58,880 nt of DNA from JBBTSB01 sp964355775 (GCA_964355775.1 CAYHEP010000001.1:1-58880); one strand, 5' to 3'; positions 40,885 to 49,183 are shown, counted from the stretch's first letter. Translations and numbers: made by a program. The notes: generated from the sequence alone by a model not told the origin.

Positions 40885-42198
40885 ATGGATTCAGATGAAG
40901 TGCGAGTCCGAGTTGCTCCGTCTCCGACGGGGATGTTGCATATCGGGACGGCTCAATCCGCTTTGTACAATGTGCTTTTTGCCCGCCACCACGGAGGCAA
41001 GTTTTTGGTGCGGATTGAGGACACGGATATCGAGCGGTCCGAAAAGCGTTTTGAAGATGATATTCTCGAGGGTCTGAAGTGGCTCGGTCTGCAGTGGGAC
41101 GAGCTTTATCACCAGCGCGAGCGAGCGCCGATCCATACGACGTATATCCAAAAACTACTAGACGAAAAAAAGGCATTTTATTGTTCGCACACAAAAGAAG
41201 AGCTTGAAGCTGAAAAGCTCGCCCACGTGTGCAACCAAAAAGACCAGCATTTCACCGAAGGCATTATCCGTCTCAATGTACCGACCGGTTCAAAGCGGAA
41301 AATAAAATTCCACGATATCATACGAGGAGATATGGAATTTGAAGAGGGTCTGATCGGAGACTTTAGTATTGCAAAAAACCCGCAAACCCCGCTTTTTCAT
41401 TTTGCGGTTGTGGTGGATGATTTTGAAATGAAGATCACGCACGTCATTCGTGGGGAAGATCATCTTGCAAACACACCAAAGCACGTGCTCATCCAGGAGG
41501 CACTCGGGTTTCCGGTACCGCAGTATGCCCACTTACCGCTCATGCTTGGCGCGGATCGTTCAAAGCTTTCCAAGCGCCACGGCGCGGTGTCGCTTTCGAT
41601 GTACCGTGAGCAGGGTTTTTTGCCTGAGGCGATCGTCAACTATCTTGGTATTCTCGGGTATACTCCGCCGGAAGGAAAGGAAATCATTTCGCGCGACGAG
41701 CTTGTGCAAGTCTTTGATCTTGCCAAGGTGCACAAATCTGGAGCGATATTTGATATCAAAAAACTTGAGTGGATCAATGGGGAATATCTGAAAAAAATGT
41801 CGGATCCCGATTTATTGAAATTCATAGGGGAGAAATACGAGATGATCTTGCCACTTGTTCGTGAGAGGATGAAAAAGAAAAAAGATCTCGAAGAATTTGA
41901 TTTCTTTTTCAATTCGCCAACGGTGGATCCCGAATTGCTGAAATGGAAAAAGGCTAGCCTCGAAGAAAGCAAGGCCATGCTAATGAAAGTTGGCGAAGTA
42001 TTAAAAGAATGCGAATGGAGTAAAGAAGCTATAAGCTATAAGCTAGAAGCTAGAAGCTCTGCAACAGGGGACAGGGGACTGGTATATTGGCCTTTGCGTG
42101 TTGCTTTGAGCGGACGCAAAGCCTCGCCAGATCCTGTGGATATTGCCGTCATACTAGGGAAGGAGGAAGTGCTAAAAAGAATTGAAAATGCACTATAA
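40885..42198 (+). CDS. gltX: Glutamyl-tRNA synthetase
   Basis: 437 residues, about 40-50 shorter than usual at the anticodon end. RVAPSPTGMLHIGTAQSALYN (HIGH motif) and SKLSKRHGAVS (KMSKS) are intact, as is IEDTDIERS. Charges tRNA-Glu, a copy of which is in the window. EAISYKLEARSSATGD near residue 380 is encoded by an AGCTATAAGCT-type repeat. A consensus TATAAT 6 nt before the ATG indicates a leaderless message. Confidence 0.95.
   Translation: MDSDEVRVRVAPSPTGMLHIGTAQSALYNVLFARHHGGKFLVRIEDTDIERSEKRFEDDILEGLKWLGLQWDELYHQRERAPIHTTYIQKLLDEKKAFYCSHTKEELEAEKLAHVCNQKDQHFTEGIIRLNVPTGSKRKIKFHDIIRGDMEFEEGLIGDFSIAKNPQTPLFHFAVVVDDFEMKITHVIRGEDHLANTPKHVLIQEALGFPVPQYAHLPLMLGADRSKLSKRHGAVSLSMYREQGFLPEAIVNYLGILGYTPPEGKEIISRDELVQVFDLAKVHKSGAIFDIKKLEWINGEYLKKMSDPDLLKFIGEKYEMILPLVRERMKKKKDLEEFDFFFNSPTVDPELLKWKKASLEESKAMLMKVGEVLKECEWSKEAISYKLEARSSATGDRGLVYWPLRVALSGRKASPDPVDIAVILGKEEVLKRIENAL
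42026..42060. repeat. AGCTATAAGCTAGAAGCT-type word repeat inside gltX
   Basis: Four to five tandem AGCTATA/AGCTAGA words in frame with gltX. Same word family in recR and a glycosyltransferase. Confidence 0.6.
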
Positions 42199-43444
42199 AT
42201 TTTTACAATTTGCATTGTCATTTTTCATTTTGATTTTTGCATTTTCCATTGTGCCTGTTCAAGCCGATGAAACGTCGGACAAAATCGCTGAGCTTCGCGC
42301 GAAGATCGAAGAGTTGACTAAGCAGGCGGAGCAATATCGTGGTACGGTACTCCAGAAACGACAAGAGGCCGATACATTAAAACGGCAGGTGGACATTTTG
42401 AATAGTCAAATTTTGCAGATCCAATCGCAGATCGGAGCTACACAAAACGGTATAGTCGCGACAAAGCTTGAGATATCAGAACTTGAGAAGAGTATTTTTG
42501 ACACTCAAAAAAAGATAGAGCTTGAAAAGACCGCCATTGCTTCGACTATGACATTTTTATACGAGCACGATCAAACCAATATCGTGACACTTTTTGCGAA
42601 AAATCCCACGATCTCTGATTTTGCAAGTCAAGCCCAGCAAGTTGATGCGCTTCAAGAAAAAATGGGCGATTTATTAACGCAATTGAGGCAGGAAAAAAAT
42701 AAACTGGAAGAAGAAAAGCGGGACGTTGAACAAAAAAAAGGGGATCTCGAAATACTGCAACAACGGCAGACTCAACAAAAAACCTCTTTGCAAGGCAGTA
42801 AAAGCGAAAAAAACAAGCTACTTGTCAATACCAAAGGACAGGAGAGTCAATACCAAAAGCTTTTGAGCGACGCTGAAAAGCAAAAATCAGCTTTTTTCGC
42901 GGAACTGCAATTGATGGAAAATAGCGCTGTTGCCAATGGCACCGTGATTGTACACGTGACCGCGACGGCGGTTCCCGCACGGGGAACAAAAATTTTCCAA
43001 CAATCCTTTCACGATTCATATTATCAAACGCAGGGCTTCGGCATGACTGCGTATGCAAGAAGGGGAGCGTATGGTGGCGCGATCCACAATGGACGTGATG
43101 TAACCAGTGGATGCGGAAGCTCCATCTATTCGATCGGGAGTGGAGTTGTGTTGGCAAGCGGTTTTAATTCCGGTTTTGGAAATTGGATTGCGGTACAGCA
43201 TGATGCCGGCGGGGGAATGGTAAGCGTTTATGGGCACATGGTGCGTGGAACCTCCCTGAACAATGGCACGAGAGTGACGACGGATACGGTGCTTGGGTAC
43301 GAGGGAACGACCGGATCGTCAACAGGTTGTCATTTACACTTAAGCCTCTATAAAGACTTTTTTACATACATAAATCCAAAGAATAATCAGCTCTATTTCA
43401 ACTACGCCAACGGGTCGCTGAACCCGCTTGACTATCTCCAGTAG
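42188..43444 (+). CDS. Secreted peptidoglycan hydrolase, coiled coil plus M23 (LytM) domain
   Basis: 418 residues from ATG 42188. Signal peptide (FLQFALSFFILIFAFSIVPVQA), a long EnvC-like coiled coil (residues 25-245), then an M23 domain with GAIHNGRDVTSG (metal HxxxD), YGHM and CHLHLSLY (HxH). The zinc ligands are complete, so it should be an active endopeptidase that cleaves cross-links during division. Overlaps the end of gltX. Confidence 0.88.
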   Translation: MHYKFLQFALSFFILIFAFSIVPVQADETSDKIAELRAKIEELTKQAEQYRGTVLQKRQEADTLKRQVDILNSQILQIQSQIGATQNGIVATKLEISELEKSIFDTQKKIELEKTAIASTMTFLYEHDQTNIVTLFAKNPTISDFASQAQQVDALQEKMGDLLTQLRQEKNKLEEEKRDVEQKKGDLEILQQRQTQQKTSLQGSKSEKNKLLVNTKGQESQYQKLLSDAEKQKSAFFAELQLMENSAVANGTVIVHVTATAVPARGTKIFQQSFHDSYYQTQGFGMTAYARRGAYGGAIHNGRDVTSGCGSSIYSIGSGVVLASGFNSGFGNWIAVQHDAGGGMVSVYGHMVRGTSLNNGTRVTTDTVLGYEGTTGSSTGCHLHLSLYKDFFTYINPKNNQLYFNYANGSLNPLDYLQ

Positions 43445-43509
43445 TAGTGGTAGGATAAAAATAGCCTAGGCCATCCACCTCGGATGTCCGCAAGGCAAGG
43501 AGGTCAAGC

Positions 43510-43638
43510 ATGCGTGTAATGCAGATCACGGTCGGGCTGTGGTTCGTCCACAAGCCACGACCACGAGCGCACAACGCCATCTGGTTCCTGTCGCGCAGGG
43601 AGTATCTGCGCTACATGAGGACTCGGACGGTGATGTAG
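43510..43638 (+). CDS. 42-residue basic peptide in a GC-rich cassette
   Basis: ATG 43510 with AAGGAGG 7 nt upstream; TAG at 43636. Sequence starts MRVMQITVGLWFVHKP and ends in an Arg-rich SRREYLRYMRTRTVM. GC-rich against its surroundings. A hairpin (GCGCT-GGGG with CCCC-AGCGC) and a terminator follow. Coding is plausible because of the SD; no homologue recognised. Confidence 0.4.
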   Translation: MRVMQITVGLWFVHKPRPRAHNAIWFLSRREYLRYMRTRTVM

Positions 43639-43696
43639 AGCGCTAGGGGAGGTGTAAAGCCCCAGCGCACGAGCTGTACCCACCGGCAAGAGCACC

Positions 43697-43735
43697 GCCC
43701 GAGATCGGTTCATCGATCGGAGGCGGGTTTTTCAT
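43697..43735 (+). terminator. Terminator of the 43510 cassette
   Basis: CCGCC-GATCG stem with CGATC-GGCGG, followed by GTTTTTCATTTT. Confidence 0.75.
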
Positions 43736-43778
43736 TTTAGACTCCTCTTTTCAGCAACTGTGGATAACTTTTTATAAT

Positions 43779-44004
43779 GTCGCACAATACTGATAGGCGA
43801 GTACGCCTAAAATGAAGAATGAAGAATGACGAATGTATAATGACGAATCAAATCCCAATGACAAATTGAATTAAACATAAGGTCATTGATTAGTCATTCT
43901 TCATTCGGATTTCGTCATTGCTGGCGATGCGAATGGTTTTGCTTATATTGATGTATTTAGTATTCGCCAGCTCTGTGTATGTCGTATAACTATCATTGTG
44001 CGAC
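43779..44004. mobile_element. MITE-like palindromic element without coding capacity
   Basis: Terminal inverted repeats GTCGCACAAT (43779-43788) and ATTGTGCGAC (43995-44004). Inside are GAATGAAGAATGAC/GTCATTCTTCATTC (43817-43830, 43893-43906) and GCTGGCG/CGCCAGC (43920-43926, 43965-43971). AT-rich, no gene. A TGTGGATAA DnaA-box-like word precedes it at 43759. The 43740-44063 interval holds nothing else I can support. Confidence 0.5.
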
Positions 44005-44063
44005 GTCTATATAACTTCAAAACCTCTATCCCCTTTAGTTTTTAACCTGTTATACTGGAGGGG

Positions 44064-44837
44064 ATGGCAGATTTTTATAAAACTATTTCTGAATTCAAAT
44101 CGGGCAACGGATATGAGATTGACGGGCAGTGGTATCCCCGTGTGACATCTATTATCTCCATAAAGGCAAAACCGGCCCTGTACCGGTTTTATGCCGGACA
44201 AGCCAGTTTTGCGACCGCGGAGGCGATGAAGGAAAAATCCGCTCAAGAGGGAACCCTCGTCCACGAGGTCATTGAAGGCATCATGGGAGACAAACCGACC
44301 ATGATCCCCGACTCCGTGATCCCTGTGGTTACGGCGTTTCACGATTTTCGAAAACAGCACGAAATTATCCCCCGCGAAATCGAAACACAGATCATCAGTA
44401 AGAAGCACGGCTATGCGGGGACGATCGATGTGCTGGCAGAGGTGGATGGTCGGCTGGGAGTTTTGGATATAAAAACTTCAAATGCCATCTATCGCGATTA
44501 TGGGATCCAGACCGCCGCATACGTGCAGGCGCTTCACGAGCGTGAAGACATGCCAAAGCTAGCGCGCTGGATATTGCGTCTTGATCAGGCTCGTCCATGT
44601 CTCAATGGCTGTGGCGCAAAGATGCGCGAAAAAGGCGGGACCGAAAAAGTCCGTGCAGGAGATAACTGGCAGCGTGCGCGGTCATGTACTCACGCTTGGG
44701 GCGACGTAACCGGCGAAGTAGAGCTCAAAGAGCTTCACAATCTCGAACACGACACCCAAGCCTTTCTCGCCTCCAAAACCCTCTGGGAATGGGAGCACGA
44801 CGAGTGGCTGTCGCAACTCAAGCCTATTTATTTTTGA
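44064..44837 (+). CDS. PD-(D/E)XK nuclease family protein (Cas4/RecB-like)
   Basis: 257 residues. An early LVHEVIEGIMG helix (catalytic-associated His), then GYAGTIDVLAEVDGRLGVLDIKTSNAIYRDYGIQTAAYVQAL split over the core: Asp in GTID, D-x-K in LDIKTS and the QTAAY motif of RecB-type nucleases. Probably a DNA exonuclease in repair. Two Cys (CLNGCGAKM) do not make a full Fe-S cluster. TATACT lies 7 nt before the ATG. No Cas genes are near. Confidence 0.8.
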   Translation: MADFYKTISEFKSGNGYEIDGQWYPRVTSIISIKAKPALYRFYAGQASFATAEAMKEKSAQEGTLVHEVIEGIMGDKPTMIPDSVIPVVTAFHDFRKQHEIIPREIETQIISKKHGYAGTIDVLAEVDGRLGVLDIKTSNAIYRDYGIQTAAYVQALHEREDMPKLARWILRLDQARPCLNGCGAKMREKGGTEKVRAGDNWQRARSCTHAWGDVTGEVELKELHNLEHDTQAFLASKTLWEWEHDEWLSQLKPIYF

Positions 44838-45202
44838 CAATTCGCGGCCAGCGAATATCCTGCCGCGATCGCTGCGGCATCGTTCGGAAATGAAATCTTG
44901 TTTTTATCCGCAATCCGTTGTGAGCCACTACAGTAAGTAAAATGATAGAGTTTGCTGGAGGAAGCTTTTGACGCGATCACTGTGGGGTCTTTAGGTTTAG
45001 GAGTAGCGGTGGAACTGATTTTAGCGGTGAGACCGCTCAATTCGGAACCAGCGGTCTCACCGCTTGACGCCTGCGGTACGCCTGCTTGAGATACCGACAT
45101 CCTCCCCACATTAAAGCTTATAAGCGTAATACAGAGGATTGCGATGCCGAGTATAAACTCGCTATGATGCTGTTTGACGAAAGCCGTAATCTTTGCTAAC
45201 AT
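44828..45202 (-). CDS. Membrane-anchored protein with Ada-type metal-binding motif
   Basis: About 124 residues from ATG 45202; the frame extends upstream through AT-rich repeat sequence only. One membrane span (FILGIAILCITLISFNVG), a Ser/Thr-rich linker, and a C-terminal module YHFTYCSGSQRIADKNKISF...AAGYSLAANC that follows the Ada Zn-binding pattern (Cys ... Gly-Tyr-x-x-x-x-x-Cys), though with only two of four Cys. In the linker, GETAGSELSGLTA is encoded by a bi-palindromic family B repeat. Confidence 0.65.
   Translation of the reverse strand: MLAKITAFVKQHHSEFILGIAILCITLISFNVGRMSVSQAGVPQASSGETAGSELSGLTAKISSTATPKPKDPTVIASKASSSKLYHFTYCSGSQRIADKNKISFPNDAAAIAAGYSLAANCQK
45023..45064. repeat. 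Bi-palindromic repeat, family B copy 1 (coding)
   Basis: AGCGGTGAGACCGCT, 12-nt loop with TTCGGAA, AGCGGTCTCACCGCT. The arms are perfect reverse complements, and each arm is itself a hairpin. Compared with copies at 49142 and 53000, both sides of the stem have changed together. Confidence 0.8.
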
Positions 45203-45213
45203 GTCTACAGTAT

Positions 45214-45256
45214 AGTTTGATATTTGGATTTTGTCATTTGGATTTTTGATTTCATA
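45214..45256. repeat. AT-rich word repeat before rpmA
   Basis: TTTGATATTTGGATTTTG-TCATTTGGATTTTTGATTT words overlapping the rpmA upstream region; shared with fmt (35171-35210). Confidence 0.6.
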
Positions 45257-45258
45257 AT

Positions 45259-45534
45259 ATGGCACATACAAAAGCAGGAGGTACTAGTAAACTAGGTCGC
45301 GAATCCGAATCAAAACGCCTTGGCGTCAAAATTCACGCAGGGCAAAGCGCAATTATCGGCAATATTATTGTACGACAGAGAGGCACAAAATTTACTGCTG
45401 GAATGGGCGTCCGTGTCGGCAAAGACGATACATTGTATGCCATCGGCGACGGTAAGGTGAAATTTGCAAAACTCCGGAAGAAAAACTACGATGGCAATAC
45501 TCGGACTGTCAATGTGGTTTCGATTGTAGCGTAA
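45259..45534 (+). CDS. rpmA: 50S ribosomal protein L27
   Basis: 91 residues. AHTKAGGTSKLGRESESKRLGVK is the bL27 N-terminus that reaches the peptidyl-transferase centre; IIVRQRGTKFTAGMGVRVGKDDTLYA is the core. No N-terminal extension to be cleaved. Its last 49 bases overlap the last bases of rplI on the other strand. Confidence 0.95.
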   Translation: MAHTKAGGTSKLGRESESKRLGVKIHAGQSAIIGNIIVRQRGTKFTAGMGVRVGKDDTLYAIGDGKVKFAKLRKKNYDGNTRTVNVVSIVA

Positions 45535-45929
45535 AGCTTGAGTGTAACAGAGTGCTCCCCTGTTGTTTTGATATGGTGCGGTAGATCTATTTGATCTTCC
45601 GATACAGCAACGCGATATGTTTCCTTGATCGCATGGGCGATTTTTTTTGCATCCACAGATCCATAGAGATGTCCTTCCGGATTTGCGCCTTCGAACAACT
45701 CTACGACTCCCCCCTCGAGTTTTTTTGCAAGTTCCAAAGCCTGCTCATTGCTCTTCATATCTTCAGCCGTACGCCGTTGTTTCAAAACCTCCGCACGTTT
45801 TATTGCATCACTTGTCGCGATCGTTGCAAGTTTGCGCGGGAGCAAAAAATTCCTCGCATAACCGTCGGATATATTCTTGATATCCCCTATCTGGGCGACT
45901 CCTTTGATGTTTTGTAAAAATAGTACTTT
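45486..45929 (-). CDS. rplI: 50S ribosomal protein L9
   Basis: 147 residues from ATG 45929. MKVLFLQNIKGVAQIGDIKNISDGYARNFLLPRKLA is the bL9 N-domain, split by a long connecting helix (AEDMKSNEQALELAKKL) from the C-domain (LYGSVDAKKIAHAIKE). Several CPR lineages are reported to lack L9, so its presence helps placement. It is the last gene after ctp and overlaps rpmA tail-to-tail. Confidence 0.95.
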   Translation of the reverse strand, partial: KVLFLQNIKGVAQIGDIKNISDGYARNFLLPRKLATIATSDAIKRAEVLKQRRTAEDMKSNEQALELAKKLEGGVVELFEGANPEGHLYGSVDAKKIAHAIKETYRVAVSEDQIDLPHHIKTTGEHSVTLKLYATIETTLTVRVLPS

Positions 45930-45939
45930 CATCCGGGGT

Positions 45940-47154
45940 TCATAGTGATTTGACAAGCTCGAGCGCTTTTTTGAGTTGCGGATCGAGATCATTTTTTATG
46001 TCATCTTCGGTGAGTTGTATATCTACGTTTGGCTTGATGCCATTTTCATTGATAGAAAGACCGCTTGGCGTAAACCACTTTGCTACAGTGACTTTTAATG
46101 AGCTGCCGTTTGCTAAGTCGCTGACTTGTTGGACTGAACCCTTGCCGTAAGAAGTTTCACCGATGATAGCACTATGACGTTGGTCACGCAGTGCTCCGGC
46201 GAGAATCTCTGATGCGGATGCGGAGCCTTTGTTGATCAAAATGACCAGCGGATATTGCTTGAGTTGTCCGTTTGCTTCAGTTTTGTAGTTGTTTTCAACA
46301 CCGTTGCCAAAGCGTTCAATAGTGACGATTTTTTCTGGATCCAAAAAATATCCAGCCAGAGTAATCGACGAGTCAAGAAGTCCTCCCGGATTGTCACGAA
46401 GATCGAGGACTATGCGAGTGGCATTTGAATGGGCGATTTCGGAAGCGGCTTTTTTGAATTGGCTGTCAACGTTTTCATTGAACACAAATACCTGCAAATA
46501 CGCGACATTTCCGTCCATAAGTTTCCAAGCAACCGAGGGTATTTTTATGGTTTCCCTGACAAGTCGGTATTCTTTTGGTTCCGTTGTTTGCTCACGACCA
46601 ATGGTGAGTACAACAGCAGTTCCGTTTTTTCCTCGGATCAAATCTACCGCCTCTTGTACTTTCATTGCCTCGGTTGTTTTGCCATCAATTTTATAAATTC
46701 TATCCCCTGCCAATATTCCCGCTTTGGCGGCAGGCGTGTCTTTGATAGGAGCTATCACCGTTAACAATTTATCACGAATGCCAAGTTCAATACCCACCCC
46801 TCCGAATGCACCTTTGATTTGCTCTGCGAATTGCTTGCTTTCTTTGGGAGGAAAAAATACGGTGTAAGGATCGCCCAGACTATTGACCATTCCGTCGATA
46901 GCGCCGTAGACGAGTTTTTGCGTATCAATCTTGTCTTTATCGACAAAATCAGATTGCAGATGGCGCCATACATCCCAAAATACGGAAAAGTCTATCCCGT
47001 CCGGTTTGCCTTGACTTTCATTGATGATCGGTTGCAAACCGACACTTGATTGGCGAGATTTTTGATAGCCTATGCCAACACCAAAACCTACCGCGAGGGT
47101 GATGACAATGACGAGAACTTTTTGAAAAACTTGATTGCGCTGGACAAATGCCAT
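45940..47154 (-). CDS. C-terminal processing protease (S41, PDZ)
   Basis: About 404 residues from ATG 47154. N-terminal membrane anchor (VLVIVITLAVGFGVGIGY), PDZ domain (GGVGIELGIRDKLLTVIAPI, TPAAKAGILAGD), and the S41 catalytic region with DLRDNPGGLLDSS, NKGSASASEILAGAL (nucleophile Ser) and GETSYGKGSVQ (general-base Lys). It degrades or trims extracytoplasmic proteins. Overlaps the glycosyltransferase upstream by 67 nt. Confidence 0.93.
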   Translation of the reverse strand: MAFVQRNQVFQKVLVIVITLAVGFGVGIGYQKSRQSSVGLQPIINESQGKPDGIDFSVFWDVWRHLQSDFVDKDKIDTQKLVYGAIDGMVNSLGDPYTVFFPPKESKQFAEQIKGAFGGVGIELGIRDKLLTVIAPIKDTPAAKAGILAGDRIYKIDGKTTEAMKVQEAVDLIRGKNGTAVVLTIGREQTTEPKEYRLVRETIKIPSVAWKLMDGNVAYLQVFVFNENVDSQFKKAASEIAHSNATRIVLDLRDNPGGLLDSSITLAGYFLDPEKIVTIERFGNGVENNYKTEANGQLKQYPLVILINKGSASASEILAGALRDQRHSAIIGETSYGKGSVQQVSDLANGSSLKVTVAKWFTPSGLSINENGIKPNVDIQLTEDDIKNDLDPQLKKALELVKSL

Positions 47155-47810
47155 ATGGTGGTTCGGTTCCATTCGGTGGATGCCCGCGGATAGTAATGAT
47201 AAAAAATCGCGTGCGGGTAGTACACGACCTTGTATCCATTGTGCCAAAATCTTCGGCACCAGTCAACATCCTCGAAATATAGGAAGTATCGTTCGTCCAT
47301 GAGGCCGACGGTTTCAATGGCCGATGCGCGCACGAGCATCGCCGCGCCAAGGATCCAGTCGGGGGTTTGGATTTTGGCGGGATCGGTATCAGACATAATA
47401 AAGTCTTCGTTCATCCGGCGAAAATATCCAACATGCTTCAAGAACGTACGGCGAACTAAAATCGTCAGAGGCTTGTAGAAGCGATGATACGAGCGCTGAT
47501 GCTCTCCGTTGAAATACAGCAATTGCGGACCGAGGATGCCGATGTCCTCATGGGCGTCCATATATGTGAGCATTTTTTGCACCGAGCCTTCGGTAATCAG
47601 CGCATCGGGATTCAGTATCAGCCGATATTTTCCCGTCGTTTCGCGAAGTCCCTTGTTGACGCCTCGCGCAAAACCGATGTTGTTTATCGAGTTGTCTACA
47701 ATCTTAACTTCATACTCTATGCCCTTAAGATGCTCGTCCAAACGCTTCAAACAAAGCCGTAACAGCTCCGGCGTCTTATAGTGGACGATAATGATGGACA
47801 ACTCTGGCAT
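47088..47810 (-). CDS. Family 2 glycosyltransferase
   Basis: 240 residues. ELSIIIVHYKTPELLRLCLKRL opens the GT-A fold, NPDALITEGS replaces the usual DxD, and WILGAAMLVRASAIETVG and FEDVDWCRRF complete the rhamnosyltransferase-like pattern. It probably extends a surface glycan. A full leaderless promoter (TTGACT, 17 bp, TAGCTT, 6 nt, ATG) lies upstream, its -35 overlapping that of the divergent cassette gene. Confidence 0.88.
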   Translation of the reverse strand: MPELSIIIVHYKTPELLRLCLKRLDEHLKGIEYEVKIVDNSINNIGFARGVNKGLRETTGKYRLILNPDALITEGSVQKMLTYMDAHEDIGILGPQLLYFNGEHQRSYHRFYKPLTILVRRTFLKHVGYFRRMNEDFIMSDTDPAKIQTPDWILGAAMLVRASAIETVGLMDERYFLYFEDVDWCRRFWHNGYKVVYYPHAIFYHYYPRASTEWNRTTIWHLSSAIKFFKKFSSLSSPSR

Positions 47811-47816
47811 CCCGCA

Positions 47817-47861
47817 AAGCTACTCTAATAATTGACAAAAGTCAATGTATCATGCCATAAT
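47817..47861. promoter_or_regulatory. Divergent promoters sharing a palindromic -35
   Basis: ATTGACAAAAGTCAAT holds both -35 boxes. Rightward: TTGACA (47832-47837), 18 bp, CATAAT (47856-47861). Leftward: TTGACT (47840-47845), 17 bp, TAGCTT (47817-47822). Confidence 0.65.
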
Positions 47862-47887
47862 CTTCCAACCTTCAAAGGAGGTTCTTC

Positions 47888-48142
47888 GTGAAGAAAGGTC
47901 AACAAGTAGAGTGGGTGAATCCGAAGGTAGGCAAAAATCTTTGGGTGCCATTTCAGCCCGAAGGAATGTTTGTCGCCGAAATCCGTACCAGGCATGTCCT
48001 GGAGGAGGTAAAGCTGGAGAGTGGAGATGGGAGACCTGTCAGGGGCGGCAACGTCCTCGCGGGTGAGGGCGATTCAGTCGTCTGGTTCGTGGCCAAGCTG
48101 TTTCGTTCGGCCGAGGGTGGCGAAATCAACCACCGGCCCTAG
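47888..48142 (+). CDS. Small GC-rich cassette protein
   Basis: 84 residues from GTG 47888 with AAAGGAGG 7 nt upstream. VEWVNPKVGKNLWVPFQPEGMF, then VRGGNVLAGEGDSVVWFVAKLF, a strand-rich small domain. No family recognised. It has its own promoter and terminator and GC-rich codons, like the other cassettes. A five-codon frame with its own SD (48163-48180) follows before the terminator. Confidence 0.55.
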   Translation: MKKGQQVEWVNPKVGKNLWVPFQPEGMFVAEIRTRHVLEEVKLESGDGRPVRGGNVLAGEGDSVVWFVAKLFRSAEGGEINHRP

Positions 48143-48182
48143 TCCAAAGAAAGGAGACGCGCATGCCGCGTGGACCGTAGTA

Positions 48183-48242
48183 CCAAGAGCCACCCAACAC
48201 TGGAGTGGCTCTTGTCGTATTGAGGTGTCCAACACCTCAATA
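48183..48242 (+). terminator. Terminator and adjoining hairpin of the 47888 cassette
   Basis: AAGAGCCAC/GTGGCTCTT stem (48185-48213), then TATTGAGGTGT-CCA-ACACCTCAATA (48218-48242), a perfect hairpin in the same arm style as family B. Confidence 0.6.
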
Positions 48243-48247
48243 CTGGA

Positions 48248-48268
48248 CTGAGAGGTGAAACCTCTCAG
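48248..48268. repeat. Bi-palindromic repeat, family B copy 2 (half)
   Basis: CTGAGAGGTGAAACCTCTCAG, a single perfect arm of family B in the intergenic stretch. Confidence 0.65.
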
Positions 48269-48287
48269 TAGCCATGTTTGTAGTAAG

Positions 48288-48328
48288 TAAAATTAACTCG
48301 ACCCCCGGAGCCGAAGCACCGGGGGTCG
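48288..48328 (-). terminator. Terminator of the 48356 gene
   Basis: CGACCCCCGG/CCGGGGGTCG (48299-48308, 48319-48328), followed on the minus strand by AGTTAATTTTAC. Confidence 0.6.
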
Positions 48329-48355
48329 TTGAGCGAAGAACCGTTATCTCTACTA

Positions 48356-49054
48356 CTAGAAGATGATGATCGGCGGTAAAGCAAAGTCGTCCGCCGGGCA
48401 CCACTCCTTTTTCTTGATGACAGCCGGCCTTACGGCCGGCGGCTTGCGCCAGTGTTCGGCGCAGAGCTGTTTGTCCAAGGCAGCCCTTGTCATCGGGCCT
48501 CCAATGGACCGGTTCAGTCCTTCGGGCTTGAACTCCAGACCGAGCTTCTGGTGGACGATGTTTGCGTACATCACCCACCAAACCGTGAGTCCGTCGTCGA
48601 AGCCGAGCTCGAGGAAGAGCTCGGCGACGTGCCTCAACGGGGCGACGTCAATCGTCTTCCCCGTCCCCGAGAGCTTGACCTCACTGCAGAGGCCCCGCTC
48701 ATCCCCGGGCAATCCATCGGGCCGGAACCGCCGATCGGCTCCTTTGAGGACGGACTCGCGAGCCTGTATCCCGATGTCATCGTAATATGAGTCAATGACG
48801 GCGGGGTCCTCCTTCCAGGTCCTGATCTCGTCCGCGACCGCTCCCCATGCCCACCCCTCGAGCGCGTTCGTGACGCGCGCCGCGTGGGTGGCGTTGACCT
48901 CGGTCTGGGTCGGAGTCGAGGACGCCTCGGTCTCCGGCGTCATGGCGACGGTGGTCGGATCCGGTACGACCGGCTCCCTGAAGTAGAGCATTGTCAACAG
49001 TCCCAAGTTCACAACTACCAGACAACCGACGATGATCTTCCATTCGCGCCCCAT
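48356..49054 (-). CDS. Membrane-anchored GC-rich cassette protein
   Basis: 232 residues from ATG 49054; GAGGAGG lies 4 nt upstream. One N-terminal membrane span (IIVGCLVVVNLGLLTMLYF), a Pro/Thr-rich linker, then a domain with LRHVAELFLELGFDDGLTVWWVMYANIVHQKLG that resembles no family I know. GC-rich codons. It sits back-to-back with the 47888 gene, with three hairpins between them. Confidence 0.6.
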   Translation of the reverse strand: MGREWKIIVGCLVVVNLGLLTMLYFREPVVPDPTTVAMTPETEASSTPTQTEVNATHAARVTNALEGWAWGAVADEIRTWKEDPAVIDSYYDDIGIQARESVLKGADRRFRPDGLPGDERGLCSEVKLSGTGKTIDVAPLRHVAELFLELGFDDGLTVWWVMYANIVHQKLGLEFKPEGLNRSIGGPMTRAALDKQLCAEHWRKPPAVRPAVIKKKEWCPADDFALPPIIIF

Positions 49055-49141
49055 ACCACCTCCTCGCGTTCTTATTGCGTTTGCTTCTTCTACGGGCTCA
49101 TTCCCGTCACTGTATTAAAACATTACTTCATATAGAAGTCA

Positions 49142-49183
49142 AGAGGTGAAACCTCTGATTCCGAATTGAGAGGTTTCACCTCT
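49142..49183. repeat. Bi-palindromic repeat, family B copy 3
   Basis: AGAGGTGAAACCTCT, 12-nt loop (GATTCCGAATTG), AGAGGTTTCACCTCT. Its right end touches the stop codon of the LCP gene. Confidence 0.8.

Noticed and set aside
43759..43767. Perfect DnaA box TGTGGATAA as a sign of a replication origin
   Set aside because: A single box, with no dnaA, dnaN or box cluster nearby.
44064..44837. Cas4 of a CRISPR system
   Set aside because: No repeat array or other cas gene, and the Fe-S cysteine set is incomplete.
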